Positions 1 through 9,640 of a DNA stretch of 64,000 bases are shown here, piece after piece. Origin of the DNA: Campylobacteraceae bacterium (GTDB lineage Bacteria; Campylobacterota; Campylobacteria; Campylobacterales; Sulfurospirillaceae); the NCBI GenBank assembly GCA_027050775.1, contig JALUBH010000025.1:1-64000 (forward strand), given 5' to 3'. The position numbers and the translations under genes were made by a program. Below the pieces are notes generated by a model. That model saw only the letters and a program-made list of their open reading frames with translations, was not told the DNA's origin and made no database searches. Positions within the stretch are counted from its first letter, which is position 1, and each line of letters starts with the position of its first letter.

Positions 1-114
1 TAATTGTTTTTTTAACTCTTTGTGGTTGATTAAGCTCATGTGTAAATCCTTTGAAATAATTCACTTGGTTAGTTTATCAAATGAATCTAGTTTTTAAGGT
101 TTACACAGTTAGAT

Positions 115-2052
115 TTACAGTCTCACTATAAGCTCCACCTTTTCTTCAATCTCAAGATATCTTTCTATAAGTATGTCAAGTTGTGTTTGTTTCTGTTCTA
201 AGTCTTCGCTCAACCTTGAGAAACCAATCTTTTCATAACATTCAGGATTTGTTAGACAGTTATTTATCTCTTTGAGTTTGGTTTCTAGTTTTTCTATGTC
301 TGCTGGGAGTGTTTTATACTCTTGTTGCTCTTTGTAAGTTAGTTTTATAGGATTGATTAGTTTCTCTTTTTTGCCGGACTCTTTTTTTGTATTATTGCTA
401 TAATCTTGAAGCTCATCAAGCTCTTTTTCAATCTCTAGATATTCACTGTATGCTCTGTGGCTCTCTTCAATAACACCATCCCCTTTAAATATAAGCAATT
501 TTTTAGCTATTTTATCTACAAAATATCTGTCATGGCTTACAAAGATGATAGCCCCCTCAAAACTTTGAATATACTCTTCAAGGATATTGATGGTCGGGAT
601 ATCTAAGTCATTTGTTGGCTCATCTAAAATGAGGCAGTCAACTTCTTTTGTAAATAACAATGCTAGGGCTATTCTGTTTTTTTCTCCACCACTTAGGATA
701 CCTATCTTTTTGTTTAAGTGTTCTTTTGGAAAGAGGAAGTTTTTAAGGTATCCATATACATGCATATTTTTCCCCTTAACATCTACTCTATCTCCACCAT
801 TGGGACAAAATGTATCTAATATATTTTTGTCATCATCTAGCATATCTCTTTGTTGGTCAAAGTATCCTATTTTAAAATCTCCTTTTTTGAAAACTCCTTC
901 ATCGACACTTATCTCACCAAGTAAGAGTCTTAAAAATGTAGATTTTCCCGAACCATTTTTTCCGACTACCGCTATCGCGTCTTTTTGTAATATTCTTGTT
1001 GAAAAGTTTTTTATCAGGAGTTTCTCTCCAAGTGATTTTTCTACATCATACATTTCAAAAAGCATTTTTTGCTTGTTTAATGATTTTGTTTGGTCTGAAT
1101 TTTTCTGTTCTCTTTGTAATTCTACTTGCATTTTATGTATGAGTGTAGGGTTTGTTTTCGCTCTTTCTCTGAGTTCAAAGACTCTTTGCTTTCTTCCTTC
1201 GTTTCTTTTTAGTCTAGCTTTTACACCTCTATTCAGCCACTCCTCCTCTTTTTTCAAGAGTTTGAGTGTGTTTTCATGTTCTTTATTTATGGAGTTTAGT
1301 AGCATCTCTTTCGCGCTAAGATAATCTCTATAACCACCTTTATACATTCTTAGTTTATAGTTATCAATTTCAACAGTTTTGGTAGCTAAAGCATCTATAA
1401 AATATCTGTCGTGAGAGACAAAAACAAGAGTAAACTTCTCTTTTAGAAGCATCTCTTCTAAAAATTTTACCATATATACATCAAGATGATTTGTTGGTTC
1501 ATCCAAGAGTAAGATATCAGGTTTTTCTAAAATCAATCCAGCTAGTGTTACTCTTCTCTGTTCTCCTCCGCTGAGCAGATTTACGATCTTGTTTTCATAC
1601 TCTTTTAAGTCAAACTTTTGCAATACTCTTTGTATCTTATCGTCTAAATTCCAGGCATTATGTGTATCTAAAAAATTGTTTAGCTCCTCTTGCCTTTTGC
1701 GTAAACGCGGATTTTCAAAATCGCTTTCAAGCTCTAAGATTGTCTTGTCATACTCTTTTTTTGCAGATTTTAATCTTTCTAATTTATTTTCTATTGCATC
1801 TCTTACACTTATGTTGTCTTCAAATGTGGGAGATTGGTCGAGCATATCTACTCTTATAAATTTTTGTATTACCCTTCTTCCTTCATTACTTGTTAAGGTG
1901 CCATTTATGATTTTCATCAATGTTGATTTTCCACCACCATTTCTGCCGAGGATACAGATTCTCTCGCCTTTTTCTATAAAAAAATCTATATTTGAAAGAA
2001 TCTGTTGTGATTCATAAGCTTTGCTGATAGCAAGTAAGTCTAATAGTGCCAA
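115..2052 (-). CDS. uup: ABC-F family ATPase, Uup-like
   Basis: Soluble duplicated ABC ATPase of the ABC-F family, which acts on ribosomes or on branched DNA rather than in membrane transport. Two nucleotide-binding domains are visible: Walker A GRNGGGKST with LSGGEQRR and DEPTNHLD in the first half, and GKNGSGKST with LSGGEKNR and DEPTNDLD in the second. A charged coiled-coil tail of about 100 residues follows, as in Uup. I chose the TTG start at 2052 because GAGGT lies four bases upstream and the ABC domain begins at once (645 aa). The frame stays open to an ATG at 2091, but those 13 residues look non-native. No transmembrane segments are present. Confidence 0.9.
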   Translation of the reverse strand: MALLDLLAISKAYESQQILSNIDFFIEKGERICILGRNGGGKSTLMKIINGTLTSNEGRRVIQKFIRVDMLDQSPTFEDNISVRDAIENKLERLKSAKKEYDKTILELESDFENPRLRKRQEELNNFLDTHNAWNLDDKIQRVLQKFDLKEYENKIVNLLSGGEQRRVTLAGLILEKPDILLLDEPTNHLDVYMVKFLEEMLLKEKFTLVFVSHDRYFIDALATKTVEIDNYKLRMYKGGYRDYLSAKEMLLNSINKEHENTLKLLKKEEEWLNRGVKARLKRNEGRKQRVFELRERAKTNPTLIHKMQVELQREQKNSDQTKSLNKQKMLFEMYDVEKSLGEKLLIKNFSTRILQKDAIAVVGKNGSGKSTFLRLLLGEISVDEGVFKKGDFKIGYFDQQRDMLDDDKNILDTFCPNGGDRVDVKGKNMHVYGYLKNFLFPKEHLNKKIGILSGGEKNRIALALLFTKEVDCLILDEPTNDLDIPTINILEEYIQSFEGAIIFVSHDRYFVDKIAKKLLIFKGDGVIEESHRAYSEYLEIEKELDELQDYSNNTKKESGKKEKLINPIKLTYKEQQEYKTLPADIEKLETKLKEINNCLTNPECYEKIGFSRLSEDLEQKQTQLDILIERYLEIEEKVELIVRL

Positions 2053-2141
2053 TTTTACCTCATTCTTGTCCGGATATAGAAATTTTAACAAGATTTAGCT
2101 AGAATATTGATAAAGAACCCTAAAAAAGATAAAGGTATCTC

Positions 2142-3410
2142 TTGGAAAATATTGAAAATCTAAAGAAAGAGTTGGGCTTGGCCAGAAATGAATTGTTGTT
2201 GCAGTATTATACTGACAATCTCACCTCTTTGCCAAATTTATATAAATTAAGATACGATATAGAGGAGAGTTTGGATTTTACCTTGATAGTTTTAAATATA
2301 GATAATTTTAAAATTTTAAATGATTTTTATGGGTTTATTGTTGGCGATTTTATACTTGAAGCAGTTGGAAAAAAACTGAATGGAGCTTTAGAAAATGAAA
2401 AGATTTATAGAATCGCAAGTGATGAATTTGCAATACTGTTAGACGAGAGATTGAAATTTTATGAGCTCAAGAGATATCTTATGAACATAGTAGAGAGATT
2501 TTCTCACCTAAGCTTTGCTTATGCCGAGACAAAGATATTTGTCGATTTGACTTTTGCAAGTGCTTCTACTACAAGTATCGACAATATCTTTTCAAAAGTC
2601 AATATGGCATTAAAATATGCCAAGGAGAAGTTGTTAAAATTTTGGATTTACGAAGATGATATGGATATGGGTGATGAATATGAAAAAAATCTTAAATTTG
2701 CAATAAAAATTAGAGAGGCCCTAAATAACTCCAGACTTATACCGTATTTTCAGCCTATCTTAGACAATAAAACAAATAAGATAGTAAAATACGAAGCCCT
2801 TTCGAGACTTATGGATAGTGAAGGGCTTATATATGCTCCTCAAAGTTTTATACCTGCTGCAAAAAAGATAAAAGTATATGATAAAATTACAAAGATTGTT
2901 ATAGCCAAAACATTTGATATGTTTAGAGATATAAATCTTGAATTCAGTATAAATCTCTCTTTTGAGGATATCATAAATCAAGATATTTATAATTTTATTT
3001 TAGAAATGCTTGAAGACACAAAGATGGGCAACAGGGTAACTTTTGAACTCTTGGAATCTGAAAAAGTAGATGATTTTGAAAAGGTATTGCATTTTTTTAG
3101 TGAGATTAAGAGATATGGTGGTAAGATTGCAATAGATGACTTTGGGAGTGGCTTTTCAAACTTTTCTTATTTAACGAGAATCAAACCGGATTTTATAAAG
3201 ATAGATGGCTCCTTAATAAAAAATATAGATACAGATAAAAACTCCTATATAGTTGTTGAAACCATTGTGGATTTTGCAAAAAAAATGGGAATCGAAACTG
3301 TGGCAGAGTATGTTCACTCAAGTACCGTACTTTCGACTGTTAAGAGTATGGGCATTGACTATTCGCAAGGTTTTTTTATAGACAAGCCGACACCAACCAT
3401 AGAAATGTAG
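2142..3410 (+). CDS. GGDEF/EAL domain protein with degenerate GGDEF; probable c-di-GMP phosphodiesterase
   Basis: The protein has an N-terminal GGDEF fold (about residues 20-170) and a C-terminal EAL domain (about 195-420), with no transmembrane or sensor region. The cyclase signature is ASDEF rather than GGDEF, so diguanylate cyclase activity is unlikely. The EAL half keeps YEALSRL, NLSFED, ELLESE, the IDDFGSG loop, KIDGSLI and SQGF, the residues needed for metal and c-di-GMP binding. The inferred role is hydrolysis of c-di-GMP, perhaps with the GGDEF half as a GTP-binding regulatory domain. The start is TTG with AAAGG six bases upstream. It is divergent from uup, and a shared promoter region of about 90 bp separates them. 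Confidence 0.88.
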   Translation: MENIENLKKELGLARNELLLQYYTDNLTSLPNLYKLRYDIEESLDFTLIVLNIDNFKILNDFYGFIVGDFILEAVGKKLNGALENEKIYRIASDEFAILLDERLKFYELKRYLMNIVERFSHLSFAYAETKIFVDLTFASASTTSIDNIFSKVNMALKYAKEKLLKFWIYEDDMDMGDEYEKNLKFAIKIREALNNSRLIPYFQPILDNKTNKIVKYEALSRLMDSEGLIYAPQSFIPAAKKIKVYDKITKIVIAKTFDMFRDINLEFSINLSFEDIINQDIYNFILEMLEDTKMGNRVTFELLESEKVDDFEKVLHFFSEIKRYGGKIAIDDFGSGFSNFSYLTRIKPDFIKIDGSLIKNIDTDKNSYIVVETIVDFAKKMGIETVAEYVHSSTVLSTVKSMGIDYSQGFFIDKPTPTIEM

Positions 3411-3471
3411 ACACACTATGCCTAATATTAATCTCTTTAGGATACAATTTCATAAAAAAATAAGGTAAAAA

Positions 3472-4710
3472 ATGTTGATGATGATAAGTGCGTTATATAC
3501 GCTGTATGCCCTCATAAAGTTCTATGCAACAGTTATGGAAATAGGTTTTGTGGTTAAAGCTAAAAAAACAGAAGCTGTTATACTAGATCCAGCCAATTTT
3601 ATAAAGGCGGCAAACTATAAAATAGCAAATTCAAAGATGGAATTACTAAGCATCTTGTATGATCTATTGATTTTTGTTTGGTGGCTAGGATATGGTTTAA
3701 ATATGCTTGATGGACAGATAGGTACGCAAAATGAGATACTTAGATCTGTTATTTATATAGATGTTTTTATAGTTATAAATTATATTTTTTCACTTCCGTT
3801 TGATTTGTATAAAACTTTTTTGCTTGATGAAGAGTATGGGTTTTCAAATATTGATGTTAAAACATATGCGATTGATCAGATCAAGGCAGGAGCTCTATTT
3901 TTTGTGTTTGGTTCTCTTGTAGTCGCCTTGATAGCATGGATAATGCTCTCTTTTGCCAATTGGTGGATATGGGGATTTGTTGCAGTCTTTATCATAATCT
4001 TGTTTGTAAATATGATATACCCGACTCTCATAGCTCCTATATTTAACAAATTTACTCCACTCCAAAATGATGATTTAAGAGTCTCTATTGAAGAGTTGTT
4101 GCAAAAAGCCGGTCTTAAAAGTAGCGGAGTCTTTAGCTTGGATGCAAGTAAAAGGGACAACAGATTAAATGCATATTTTGGCGGACTTGGTAAATCAAAA
4201 AGAGTTGTTTTGTTTGATACACTCATAGAAAAACTTGAAAAAAGAGAGCTTCTTGCAGTGCTGGGACACGAATTGGGACATTTTAAACATAAAGATATAA
4301 TCAAAAATATACTCTCAAGTGGCTTGATGCTTTTCATCATGTTTGCTATTTTTGGAAATCTTCCAAAAGATCTTTTCTTGGAACTTGGAGTTAGCAATAA
4401 AATCTATATGAATATCATCATGTTTTTGCTTTTCTCTCCGGTACTTTCATTTTTATTTATGCCGATATTTGGAATGATAAGTAGAAAAAATGAGTATGCA
4501 GCCGATGAGTATGGAAGTGAATGTGAAAGCAAAGAGGCACTAAGCTCCGCACTGATGAAATTAGCAAATGAAAACAAAAGTTTTCCTCTGTCTCATCCAT
4601 TAACTATCTTTTTGTATTTTACTCATCCTCCTTTGGTTGAAAGACTAAGAAAGTTAGGCGTTGATATAAAATCTACGATGGATTGCACAAAAGAAAAATG
4701 CCAAGCATAA
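3472..4710 (+). CDS. M48 family membrane metalloprotease (Ste24/HtpX-type)
   Basis: Integral-membrane zinc protease of 412 aa, resembling CAAX prenyl protease 1 and HtpX quality-control proteases. The zinc motif HELGH lies at about residues 265-269 and a third-ligand region NEYAADEYG at about 339. Several hydrophobic segments flank the catalytic domain, including near residues 70, 100, 150, 180, 285 and 325. Bacteria lack CAAX prenylation, so turnover of membrane proteins is the more likely role (inference). The ATG has AAGG six bases upstream. The 3' end overlaps the start of prmC, so the two are probably co-transcribed. Confidence 0.9.
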   Translation: MLMMISALYTLYALIKFYATVMEIGFVVKAKKTEAVILDPANFIKAANYKIANSKMELLSILYDLLIFVWWLGYGLNMLDGQIGTQNEILRSVIYIDVFIVINYIFSLPFDLYKTFLLDEEYGFSNIDVKTYAIDQIKAGALFFVFGSLVVALIAWIMLSFANWWIWGFVAVFIIILFVNMIYPTLIAPIFNKFTPLQNDDLRVSIEELLQKAGLKSSGVFSLDASKRDNRLNAYFGGLGKSKRVVLFDTLIEKLEKRELLAVLGHELGHFKHKDIIKNILSSGLMLFIMFAIFGNLPKDLFLELGVSNKIYMNIIMFLLFSPVLSFLFMPIFGMISRKNEYAADEYGSECESKEALSSALMKLANENKSFPLSHPLTIFLYFTHPPLVERLRKLGVDIKSTMDCTKEKCQA

Positions 4711-5528
4711 AGGAATTGCTTGGGCTTGGAGCTAAGAAGCTAAGAGGTGTAACACAAAACCCTCAAAAAGAGGCTTTAAGGCTTCTTGCCTTCTCCTTGC
4801 AAGTTGAATATTTATGGCTTATAAGTCATGATGATTTTATCGTAGATGAACCAAAAGATTTTTTAGAAAATTTAGACAAGAGAGCAAACTTTTATCCACT
4901 AGAGTACATACTCAAAGAGACTTCATTTTACTCAAAAATGTTTTATACAGATGAGAGAGTTTTGATACCAAGACCAGAGACAGAGATACTCATAGATAAA
5001 ATAAGCTCTACATGTAGAGGTATAAAAAAGCCTACAATTGTCGAGGTGGGTACCGGTAGCGGTATTATATCTGTTATGCTTGCTACTCTTATGGGTGGTG
5101 CTAAAATCATTGCTACGGATATAAGCCAAGACGCGCTAGAAGTTGCGCAAATCAATGCAAAAAAACATAAAGTAGATGATATAATCACATTTGTAAACTG
5201 TAATTTACTAGATGAAGTAGATGATAAAATTGATATTTTAGTCTCAAATCCTCCTTATATAAAAAAAGGTGAAAAATTGGAAAAAAATCTATCTTATGAG
5301 CCACAGATTGCACTTTTTGGTGGTGAAAAAGGAGATGAGATACTAAGGGAGATTATAGATGAAGCTATAAAAAGAGATGTTAAATTTTTGGCCTGCGAGA
5401 TGGGTTATGACCAAAGATGGAAGATAGACAATCATCTTAAGAATTATAATTTAAAAGCAGAGTTTTATAAGGATTTGGCAGGAATTGACAGAGGTTTTAT
5501 TTTAAAAAATACAAAAATGAATATATAA
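4698..5528 (+). CDS. prmC: Peptide chain release factor N5-glutamine methyltransferase
   Basis: SAM-dependent methyltransferase that modifies the GGQ glutamine of release factors RF1 and RF2. The LIPRPETE segment, the SAM motif VEVGTGSG (about residue 115) and the catalytic SNPPY motif (about 183) are all present, and the length (276 aa) is normal for PrmC. I prefer the ATG at 4698 to the upstream TTG at 4683 because the family N-terminus starts close to MPSIKELL. The gene overlaps the end of the M48 protease gene. A perfect 14-bp palindrome in the linker before motif I encodes S-S-T-C-R-G and recurs in rsmD (see 38404). Confidence 0.93.
   Translation: MPSIKELLGLGAKKLRGVTQNPQKEALRLLAFSLQVEYLWLISHDDFIVDEPKDFLENLDKRANFYPLEYILKETSFYSKMFYTDERVLIPRPETEILIDKISSTCRGIKKPTIVEVGTGSGIISVMLATLMGGAKIIATDISQDALEVAQINAKKHKVDDIITFVNCNLLDEVDDKIDILVSNPPYIKKGEKLEKNLSYEPQIALFGGEKGDEILREIIDEAIKRDVKFLACEMGYDQRWKIDNHLKNYNLKAEFYKDLAGIDRGFILKNTKMNI
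5006..5019. repeat. Perfect palindrome CTCTACATGTAGAG inside prmC
   Basis: A 14-bp perfect inverted repeat lies in the prmC coding sequence between the LIPRPETE segment and SAM motif I. The same core is found as a longer palindrome in rsmD (38404-38425) and, shortened, at the ACT gene/paaK junction (26438-26449). In prmC and rsmD it is read in the same frame and encodes S-T-C-R. Confidence 0.7.
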
Positions 5529-5534
5529 CATGTA

Positions 5535-5558
5535 AGTCTCACTATCTCTTGTGAGACT
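5535..5558. terminator. Stem-loop between convergent prmC and ftsZ
   Basis: Perfect 8-bp arms AGTCTCAC and GTGAGACT enclose an 8-nt loop. It lies in the short gap between the prmC stop and the ftsZ stop, which read towards each other. No strong T-run follows on either side, so a bidirectional terminator is plausible but not proved. Confidence 0.55.
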
Positions 5559-5591
5559 ATATTAACTTTAAGTTTTTATCTATTGAGATAT

Positions 5592-6710
5592 CTAATCCAT
5601 CTGGTTTCGCATGAATGTAGGGATATCTAGGTAGTCTTCTTGTCCCTCGTATCCTCCAACTACCTTTTTCATTCTGCTGATTCTCTCTTGCATGTTTATT
5701 TGATTTACATTTGCTTCTATATTTTCAGGCTCTAGCTTTTTGTCAAATCCAGTTGCAACGATGGTAATTTTTACTCGATTGTTTTCCATCTCTTCATCAG
5801 TTGTTGTTCCAAATATGACATCAGCATCCTCATCAGCACTATCATAAACTATACTCATAGCATCACTTATTTCGGTAATTGGGCAGTTTGGATTGATGTG
5901 AAAATGAACCAAGACTCCAAGAGCACCATCTATGGACATGTTGTCAAGAAGTGGCGATTCGATAGCGCTTTTTATGGCCTCTACTGCAGCTCCTTCTCCG
6001 CTGCTTTCTCCGACACCCATCAGCGCCATTCCTCTGTGGCTCATAACCGTTCTTACATCGGCAAAGTCAAGATTTATATCGCTCTGTCCTGACGATAACA
6101 CGACCAAGCTCATGCCGCCAACTGCACGACTGAGGACATCGTCAACTATTTTAAAACTCTCTTTGATACCGAGGCTTTTGTCTACTATCGAGAGTAGTTT
6201 ATCATTTGGAATAACTACTATAGAGTCACTCTCTTTTTTTAGTTCATTTAAACCTGCTTCTGCTAGTTTTCCTCTTTTTCTTCCTTCAAACTGGAATGGT
6301 TTTGTTATCACGGAAACGGTAAGTGCTCCAATCTCTTTTGCTGCTTGAGCTATCACAGGTGCAGCGCCAGTTCCCGTGCCGCCTCCGAAACCAGAAGCGA
6401 CAAATACAATATCAGCATTTTCAAGTGCACTTTTTATCTCTTCATAACTTTCTAATGCCGATTCTCTTCCTATCTCCGGAAGCATGCCGGCACCTAGTCC
6501 TTTTGTCTTTTTTTCACCGAGTTGTATCTTTGTAGTTGCATTTGAGTGGTCCAATGCTTGAGCATCCGTATTGGCAACAATAAGATCGATTCCGCTGATA
6601 CCTTCACTTATCATGTGGTTTACCATATTTCCACCACCGCCACCAACTCCGATAACTTTTATTTTTGCACCATATGTATATCTTGTTTCTTCAACGCTAA
6701 AGCCACTCAT
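5592..6710 (-). CDS. ftsZ: Cell division GTPase FtsZ
   Basis: Tubulin-like GTPase that polymerises into the division ring. The glycine-rich IGVGGGGGNMV near residue 20, the GTP signature GGGTGTG at residues 109-115 and the synergy-loop NLDFADV are present. The tail ends in a conserved acidic/hydrophobic peptide containing DIPTFMR, the usual docking site for FtsA. At 372 aa the length is normal. AGGAG lies eight bases before the ATG. It is last in a leftward unit after the PpiD-like gene and ftsA, converging on prmC. Confidence 0.97.
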   Translation of the reverse strand: MSGFSVEETRYTYGAKIKVIGVGGGGGNMVNHMISEGISGIDLIVANTDAQALDHSNATTKIQLGEKKTKGLGAGMLPEIGRESALESYEEIKSALENADIVFVASGFGGGTGTGAAPVIAQAAKEIGALTVSVITKPFQFEGRKRGKLAEAGLNELKKESDSIVVIPNDKLLSIVDKSLGIKESFKIVDDVLSRAVGGMSLVVLSSGQSDINLDFADVRTVMSHRGMALMGVGESSGEGAAVEAIKSAIESPLLDNMSIDGALGVLVHFHINPNCPITEISDAMSIVYDSADEDADVIFGTTTDEEMENNRVKITIVATGFDKKLEPENIEANVNQINMQERISRMKKVVGGYEGQEDYLDIPTFMRNQMD

Positions 6711-6723
6711 GCTTTTTCTCCTC

Positions 6724-8088
6724 TTAAAATAGTTGTGTTAAACGGTTCCATAAACTTGTGAAAAAACCATTTGTTTTACTGCTGTCATCCATAATAGCCA
6801 ATTGGGCTAATTTGTCTTTCGGACTCAATATCTCATCTTTTTTTGAAATCTTTTCTACACCCTCATCTATGAAACTCTCTTCTATATTTTTTTGTGCTTC
6901 TATAATCTCATTTTTATATCTTAATTTTTTATTTGAATCTATTTCATAAGGAGTGAAGTGTCCACCACCATAAAGAACAAGTCCTATAGCCGTAGAATAA
7001 CTAGGATCTCTTAGGGTTTCAAATAATCCATCCATCTCTTTGGGTTTTGCAACTCTAGCAGGAAGGTTGTCAAAAACAGCTGTTGCCAAATCTCTTATTC
7101 CACCTATCTTAGTGAGTCCCCCGGTAAGTACTATTCCGGCTCCTATTTGATCTTTAAATCCACTGTCTTCAAGCATCTTTGCTAGTATCATAAGTGTCTC
7201 TTCTACTCTTGCATAGATAACATTTGAGACTATATCCAAAGAGACTTCGTGAGTAGAGCCGTCATCTCCTATGATAGGAAGCTCTATGAGTTCACTTGAG
7301 TTGTTATTTAATGCCCCATAATTTATTTTTATTTTTGATGCAGCACTTAGAGGTGTGTGTAAGGCTGTTGAGAGGTCATTTGTGATGTTATTTGAGCCGA
7401 TTCCTAAAAAGTCATTGTATCTTAGTGAATTGCCTGCGTGTATAATCATGTTGCATGTAGCACCGCCTATGTCTATTACTACGACACCTAGCTCTTTTTC
7501 ATCATCATTTACAACAGCAATCTCAGATGCATAGCCCGTAAGAACAACATTGTCTATGCTTACACCTGCGAGTTTAACTGCCTTTTCCAGATTGCTTAAA
7601 GAGGTTTTTTGTACAGTAATTATATGTACTTGAACCTCTAGTCTAGAGCCATTCATCCCCAATGGATCTTCTATGTACTCTTGACCGTCAACTTTAAAAT
7701 TATATGGCAATATGTGCAATTTTTCATATTCGTTTGGTATGTTTGCATTATGATCTGCCATTTGCATGGCACGATTTATCTCTCTTATACCTATATCATG
7801 ATTTGGTACATTGACAACACCTATGCTCTCTACGCTTTTGGTGTATGCGCCGGAAATTGATACCACGACACTTTCGTATTGTGTTCCCGCGACTCTTTTT
7901 GCATCATTTAAAGCATTTTTAATTGAACTTGATGCCAGTTCAATGTTTGTTATAATGCCTTTTTTTAAACCTTGGGATTTTGCGATTCCTGCACCAAGTA
8001 TTTTAAGATTACCATCAATGTTTTTTTGGGCAATGATGGCACATATTTTAGTAGATCCAATATCGATGCCTAATATTGTTGTATTCAA
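6724..8088 (-). CDS. ftsA: Cell division protein FtsA
   Basis: Actin-fold ATPase that tethers FtsZ to the membrane. Visible motifs are GIDIGSTKICAII (phosphate 1), VVIDIGGATCNMII (phosphate 2) and the adenosine motif GIVLTGGLTKIGG. The C-terminus ends in an amphipathic segment, SLWNRLTQLF, consistent with the FtsA membrane-targeting sequence. The start is TTG, with AAGGA six bases upstream and directly abutting the stop of the upstream foldase gene. A short gap separates it from ftsZ. The length of 454 aa is slightly longer than E. coli FtsA. Confidence 0.95.
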   Translation of the reverse strand: MNTTILGIDIGSTKICAIIAQKNIDGNLKILGAGIAKSQGLKKGIITNIELASSSIKNALNDAKRVAGTQYESVVVSISGAYTKSVESIGVVNVPNHDIGIREINRAMQMADHNANIPNEYEKLHILPYNFKVDGQEYIEDPLGMNGSRLEVQVHIITVQKTSLSNLEKAVKLAGVSIDNVVLTGYASEIAVVNDDEKELGVVVIDIGGATCNMIIHAGNSLRYNDFLGIGSNNITNDLSTALHTPLSAASKIKINYGALNNNSSELIELPIIGDDGSTHEVSLDIVSNVIYARVEETLMILAKMLEDSGFKDQIGAGIVLTGGLTKIGGIRDLATAVFDNLPARVAKPKEMDGLFETLRDPSYSTAIGLVLYGGGHFTPYEIDSNKKLRYKNEIIEAQKNIEESFIDEGVEKISKKDEILSPKDKLAQLAIMDDSSKTNGFFTSLWNRLTQLF

Positions 8089-9549
8089 CTACTTTCCTTT
8101 ATAATATTTCTCTATGCTATATATTTTTTTAAGTCTTACTAACAAGTTTCTATTTAACTCACTCTGTTTGCTTGAAACTATGCTTTGAGTTATGATATTT
8201 TTGTACACCTTAAACTTATTGTTATTAAGCAATTTCTGTTCCAAAATCCTATACATAGCAGCCTTGTTTCCAAATATTTTAAAGCCTTTTATAGTGCTTT
8301 GGTCAAAAATAAAGTTTATAAATTCCGAGCTTTGTGCATCACTTAAACCATCTATCTTTTTAACTGAGTCCCTGCTAACAAAACCTAGATTTTGACCATT
8401 GAAGATGTCTAATCTAGCTTTTGCTTTTTTATCTAGTGCTAACACTAACGCATGTTTTTTATATTCTTCCAAAACTCTAGGCTTTGCTTCATCAAATGTC
8501 ATTGTTCTTGGCATAACAACATTGGTAAGTTTCACTATAAGATATCCATCTTCTCTTGGGATAGGCTTAAGAACTTGTCCTTTATTTGCTGTTTTTAATT
8601 TTATAACAGGAAAATTCTTGTTGTTCTCGTATATAGTCATTTTTTTAGTGGCAGTGATTTCGCCCTTTTTTAATTTAAGGTATGTCATTAATGCTTGTTT
8701 TTTACTTTTTTTCAACTTATAATCAAGCAGGACACGATTTTTTGCATCAGCGAATGGTAAAATCTTTCCGTCTTTGTCTTTGTAGTTATACTTTTTTCCT
8801 TCCCAGAATTTTTTTAGTACATCGTCTTTTACCCACTCTTTGCTAAGTCCTACTTTAACAATCTGTAATTCATATTTTTTTCTTGTCTGAAAGCTATTCT
8901 TTTTAGCTTCCCAGAATTTTTCTAGTCCCTTTTCGTCAATTTTTATATCTGTAGGATTGACCGAAATAGTCGAGACTTGAAGTTTGTCTTGCATGAAAAG
9001 TGAAGATGTAAAAACTTCTATCTCTCTCTTGCTAGGAGGTAGTTTTAATATTTTTTGCAGTTTATTTAAAAGCAACTCTTTTCTTAGCTCGTTTTCATAA
9101 TTTTTTGCCGTGATATCTTGGTCTCTTAAGAGCGTGAAATATCTATTTTTATTAAATACACCGTTGACTTGAAAGTCTTTGTTGTTTATGAGCTTTCTTT
9201 CGAGATCTGTTTTTAAAACAGTAAATCCTAAGTCATCTGCTAAATTTAAAAATAGTGTTTCGTTTATGATGTTTTGCATTACCACTTTTTTAAGACCCAT
9301 TTTATCTGCATCTTCTTTTGTTAGTTTTCCACCTAACTGTTGATTGTAATAACTAAAAGTGTTAGCATAAGCTTGCTGAAACTCAAAAACACTTATGCTT
9401 CTATGTCCAACTTTAGCAACAGATGTGGCACGATCTGTATTCATATTATAAGCTCCCCAGCCCATAAAACCTGCACCTATAAACGCTATCGTAGCAATCC
9501 AAATAGTTATAACCAGATACTTATTATGTCTTTGCATCCAAGTAATCAT
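8089..9549 (-). CDS. PpiD/SurA-like membrane-anchored periplasmic foldase
   Basis: Single-pass protein with an N-terminal inner-membrane anchor (about residues 12-33) and a periplasmic body of about 450 residues. The region after the anchor, with the pattern VGHRSISVFEFQQAY and conserved INETLFLNLA, matches the SurA N-terminal chaperone domain found in PpiD. A clear parvulin catalytic motif was not identified, so isomerase activity is uncertain. The likely role is folding of outer-membrane or periplasmic proteins. It is first in the leftward unit with ftsA and ftsZ and abuts ftsA. The ATG has AAGGA upstream. Confidence 0.8.
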   Translation of the reverse strand: MITWMQRHNKYLVITIWIATIAFIGAGFMGWGAYNMNTDRATSVAKVGHRSISVFEFQQAYANTFSYYNQQLGGKLTKEDADKMGLKKVVMQNIINETLFLNLADDLGFTVLKTDLERKLINNKDFQVNGVFNKNRYFTLLRDQDITAKNYENELRKELLLNKLQKILKLPPSKREIEVFTSSLFMQDKLQVSTISVNPTDIKIDEKGLEKFWEAKKNSFQTRKKYELQIVKVGLSKEWVKDDVLKKFWEGKKYNYKDKDGKILPFADAKNRVLLDYKLKKSKKQALMTYLKLKKGEITATKKMTIYENNKNFPVIKLKTANKGQVLKPIPREDGYLIVKLTNVVMPRTMTFDEAKPRVLEEYKKHALVLALDKKAKARLDIFNGQNLGFVSRDSVKKIDGLSDAQSSEFINFIFDQSTIKGFKIFGNKAAMYRILEQKLLNNNKFKVYKNIITQSIVSSKQSELNRNLLVRLKKIYSIEKYYKGK

Positions 9550-9593
9550 TCTTTTCCTTCAATTGGCACTCAAACAAGTACCTAAAAATTTGG

Positions 9594-9599
9594 TATAAT
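9594..9599 (+). promoter_or_regulatory. -10 element TATAAT upstream of bioA
   Basis: A perfect TATAAT, preceded by GG, lies about 42 bp before the bioA ATG in the divergent gap with the foldase gene. No good -35 hexamer is seen, as is common for vegetative promoters in Campylobacterota. Confidence 0.55.
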
Positions 9600-9640
9600 T
9601 CTACCTTTAAAGTTATTAAATATCGCTAAGGATAAGAGTT

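Noticed and set aside
40-106. Imperfect inverted repeat GTGTAAATCCTT / AAGGTTTACAC
   Set aside because: A 44-nt loop, one bulge and an AT-rich setting at the window edge make it weak; the neighbouring gene is not visible.
9563-9579. TTGGCAC resembling a sigma-54 -24 element
   Set aside because: No GC at the correct -12 distance; the sequence ten bases after GG is AG, so the promoter is incomplete.
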